A DNA stretch of 64,000 nt from Thermothelomyces thermophilus ATCC 42464 (lineage: Eukaryota > Ascomycota > Sordariomycetes > Sordariales > Chaetomiaceae). The stretch spans positions 7,936,001 to 8,000,000 of the forward strand of contig NC_016472.1 of the NCBI RefSeq assembly GCF_000226095.1, written 5' to 3'. This document shows, piece after piece, positions 60,832-64,000 of the stretch (its first letter is position 1; every line of letters begins with the position of its first letter). The translations under genes were made by a program, and so were the position numbers. Below the pieces are notes generated by a model. It was not told the origin of the DNA and did not search any database. It worked only from the letters and a program-made list of their open reading frames with translations.

Positions 60832-62452
60832 GAACGCTTCTCTGGTCAAGATCCTGATAATGTACTCAAGTACGGGGGTTGGTATTACAATCGTAACCTC
60901 AGCCTCCGCATGAATAACAACCGTATCACACTGAAATGCCTCACGGACCGTGTTTCAAGCGGTTTGCGTAATCCGGAGAACGTGCAATCCGCTCAAACGC
61001 ATCAGCACCTTGAGGATTCTGGATACCAGATTCCAGACTGTGCTTGAGCACATGGCGAATTCTGATTCCGCAGCCCGGCTTTCGATGAGGAAATCTCGAG
61101 CAGAGAGATCGAAGAGTGAGTGTATTAGTACTTGCGTGGAAGCTAGTTATGCACGATTACAAGGGAGAAGGAAGCAGCGAGCCCTCAAACGGCCAACAGC
61201 CATCCAATCAAACGCCACTTCGAGATACACTAGCGCCACGTGACGGCCCGAGCACAGAACAGGGGCTGGCTTTCTGGAACCCCCCTTTGGGGCGCTGTTC
61301 CTAATTTGATCAGGTCCAAGGGGTTTGCCAAACCAGGATGAAAAGGGGAGCGGTCAACTCGGGATAACTAGCGATTGCCGCTGTGGAAACGAGGAGGAAC
61401 ATAGAGAACAAGTGCTGTTGGGAGGTGTGCACGGCCTGCAAAATGCCCTGGCATTGTAACTACTGTACGCTTCCCGTCCGCACTGATCGGCCTGCAGTGG
61501 CATGATGATATCGGTGCTGGGAAGTTTTAGAAGCTGACCTAGAGACACTGCTAACAATGAAATTGAAACACGCTACAACGGTATGCCTTCTCGCTCTGTC
61601 TAGTACATGTATTCATACGCAGTAGATATTTGGGGTGCTGGCGCTGGTGCTGGCCGGGGGAGCATGAGGTTCTGATCTTCGCCGGCGCTCTCCAATCCCT
61701 TGTGACCTGCGGGGCTCCCCGATCCCTGTGTCATCATCACCAATCTTTTTTGTGCGCGTATCTCGCCGCTTCTGTTGGGAGCGGTCGCCTCCTGGTAATC
61801 TCCCATCAATTACCGAGCCAACGTCCTGAACTGCGTTGTCGCAGCCGCTCCCAATCTAAGCTGCTTTAAAAAGAGAATTGTGCGTCTGTGGCACGCCTTG
61901 CTTTTATTCAAGACTTTTGTCTCAAGAGTCTGGTGTTGCGCTCCGAAAAAAAATGATCAAGCAACCAAGCTAGCTCGGTATGAAGAGGCATGGTGGTGTT
62001 TGGGGTAAGTAACTTCCCTGATGTATGCAATCCGTCGGTGCATACGCAGTACTCCGTACTGTGTAGGGGTCCGCTGTTTACCATAAAACAAGCTGCGGGG
62101 CTTTTGGTTGCTCAGGTAGAGCACCCAAGCCCCACGGTGCCCCGGGCGGTGCGACAGTCACGCTCAGCTCCACTACGGTGGTTTCGAAGTTAGCGTCCCC
62201 CAGGCCTGATCCGCACCACAACCCTCCCGTCCCGCCAGGCCGCCCGGTCCGTACTTCGCCTCGAACTTCAGCCTCGACCCAAACCATCTTGGGAGGCAGT
62301 ACTCCCCGTGCGGCATCAATCATCCTTTTTCCCACCCTCCATCTCCCCTAGAACCAATTTCCCGTCGCCGAGTTCTGTCGTCTTAAGCTCGAAACACTCC
62401 GCGACCTCCCAAACCCGACGTTTGGCGGCAACCCCCTCCTCGTTCCTGCACC
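60832..62452. other. Intergenic region upstream of the SCH9-type kinase
   Basis: No supported gene. Base composition returns to the genomic norm immediately after the LTR. A TACTCCGTA motif lies at 62050-62058. The last 150 bp are pyrimidine-rich and CCC-rich, consistent with the kinase 5' UTR. Confidence 0.55.
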
Positions 62453-64000
62453 ATGTCGTGGAAACTCACCAAAAGTATGTTGACCTCTCCCCTCGCTACA
62501 TTAGAAGTTGGACGCCGTCCACTGCGCAAAGGCAGCTGCGGCCCTTGGTTTTCACATGCGCCACGTTGCTGACCGCTCTTTACGTAAAACAGAGTTGAAG
62601 GAGACCCATTTGGGTCCCCTCGCGAACACGTTCTCGCGATCCCCTTCGACGTCCACCATTACAGAGAAGGACGACAAGAGTCAGGGCGCCATTTCCGGAA
62701 CAGCGACGCCCACAAACGAGAGCAATATAGGTGCGCTTCCTTTACCCCTCCGCCCCGGTTTCGCCTTTGGTGCGCCCTCATATTTCTGACTTGTCGTTTC
62801 TAGCCGCCTCGGAAGCCCTCTCCCAAACACCTGTCGTCAAGACGCCCAAACCTGGCATCCTCGTTGTCACCCTTCACGAAGCCCAAGGTCTCTCTCTCCC
62901 AGAGCAACACCGAAATGCGTTCAGCCCGTCCCACGGCGGCAGCTCGTTGTCCACAGGAAATGCGCTCAGCATGGCCGGCTCGGGACGGCCTTCGTCGTCT
63001 TCCCGGTCGGCGGGTTTCACGGGCGGCCGGCCCCAGACATCCGGCGGATTTAGCGGCATCCCTACCAACCACGGCCGTATTTCCACCAAGTATATGCCCT
63101 ACGCCTTGATCGATTTCGATAAGGTGCAGGTCTTTGTCAACTCAGTCGAGGGCACGCCCGAGAACCCCCTGTGGGCTGGTTCCAACACACAGTACAAATT
63201 CGACGTTTCGAGAGTGACGGAACTTGTGGTACATCTCTACATCCGCAATCCCAATGCCCCTCCAGGATCAGGCCGGAGCCAGGACATCTTCCTTGGCGTG
63301 GTCCGCATCAACCCTCGATTTGAAGAGAGGCAGCCGTACGTCGAGGACCCCAAAGCGAGCAAGAAGGACCGCGAGAAGGCCGCGGCCGAGCACGCCAGCC
63401 GGGAGCGCGCGCTGGGCCACAGCGGTGTCGAGTTTGTCGACGTGCAGTACGGTACCGGCAAGCTCAAGATTGGCGTTGAATACGTCGAGAACCGAGCAGG
63501 CAAGCTCAAGATCGAGGACTTTGAGCTGCTCAAAGTGGTTGGGAAGGGCAGCTTTGGCAAGGTCATGCAGGTGCGGAAGAAGGACACGAACCGGATCTAC
63601 GCCCTCAAGACGATTCGGAAAGCCCACATCATCTCGAGGTCCGAGGTGGCACACACGCTGGCGGAGCGGTCGGTCCTCGCACAGATCAACAACCCCTTCA
63701 TCGTGCCGCTCAAGTTCACCTTCCAGAGCCCGGAGAAGCTCTACTTTGTTCTTGCTTTCGTCAACGGCGGAGAGCTCTTCCACCACTTGCAAAAGGAGCA
63801 GCGCTTCGATGTCAACCGCAGTCGCTTCTATACGGCCGAGCTGCTGTGTGCCCTCGAATGTCTCCACGGGTTCAACGTCATCTACCGTGACTTGAAACCC
63901 GAGAACATCCTTCTTGACTACCAGGGCCACATTGCGCTCTGTGACTTCGGCCTCTGCAAGCTGGACATGAAGGACGAGGACCGCACCAACACCTTCTGCG
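62453..64000 (+). CDS. SCH9: SCH9-type AGC Ser/Thr kinase with C2 domain, 3' partial
   Basis: Exons are 62453-62474, 62593-62730 and 62804 to the window end (452 codons visible). The small first exon, MSWKLTK, joins [20 protein letters not shown], the conserved Sch9 N-terminus. Introns have GTATGT/CAG and GTGCGC/TAG ends. A C2-like domain (about 70-270) begins [20 protein letters not shown] and contains the expected [20 protein letters not shown]. The kinase domain starts near 293 with [24 protein letters not shown] (catalytic Lys), [12 protein letters not shown] and LCDFGLCK. The activation loop, hydrophobic motif and turn motif lie outside the window. Sch9 is the fungal S6K-like kinase downstream of TORC1, controlling growth, ribosome synthesis and stress resistance. 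Confidence 0.93.

Noticed and set aside
60817-61047. 76-codon frame starting at the end of the 3' LTR
   Set aside because: It begins inside the LTR and crosses the target duplication; no family features and it would not exist at the empty site.

Overview
This is a filamentous ascomycete window, most likely a Sordariomycete close to the Chaetomiaceae (inferred from protein style, not searched). Genes are GC-rich, well spaced and carry short GT-AG introns of about 50-125 nt. A 19.8-kb AT-rich block in the middle shows the CpA-to-TpA damage typical of repeat-induced point mutation (RIP). I see no operons, rRNA, convincing tRNA genes or CRISPR arrays.

Region 1-41 kb is ordinary euchromatin. In order it holds: the 3' part of ALG1 (dolichol-linked N-glycan synthesis); a UBC7-type ubiquitin E2; the spliceosomal zinc-finger protein Snu23; the diphthamide enzyme DPH5; a BLI-3-like flavin-fold protein; an F-box-like hypothetical; a secreted GH92 mannosidase; a two-exon RGS-LOV photoreceptor; a NAPE-PLD-type metallo-hydrolase; a secreted GH30 (subfamily 7-like) xylanase; a small proline-rich hypothetical; an SRPBCC/START-like protein; a secreted single-pass membrane protein; a full-length ABCC transporter; a Thr-rich GPI-type cell-wall protein; and a degenerate kinase-fold protein. 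These are mostly independent housekeeping genes plus two secreted carbohydrate-active enzymes. They do not form a biosynthetic cluster. Two of them, the BLI-3-like gene and the RGS-LOV gene, have a light connection.

Region 41.0-60.8 kb is a nest of dead mobile elements. A Ty1/Copia element (216-bp LTRs, 5-bp target duplication TGGAC) was entered by a Tad1-like LINE on the minus strand, which is bounded by an 11-bp target duplication and has a (TTA)n tail. That LINE was in turn entered by a Ty3/Gypsy chromovirus-type element. The innermost element is the oddest object here: its two terminal repeats of about 450 bp are inverted relative to each other, and a second coding-like stretch runs opposite to gag-pol. 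The Copia element also carries an extra segment of about 1.1 kb between RNase H and the 3' LTR, bracketed by a repeated 12-bp purine motif.

Region 60.8-64 kb returns to normal sequence and ends inside an SCH9-type AGC kinase (C2 domain plus kinase domain), which is cut by the window edge. All exon boundaries were inferred by eye from splice signals, reading frame and family resemblance.
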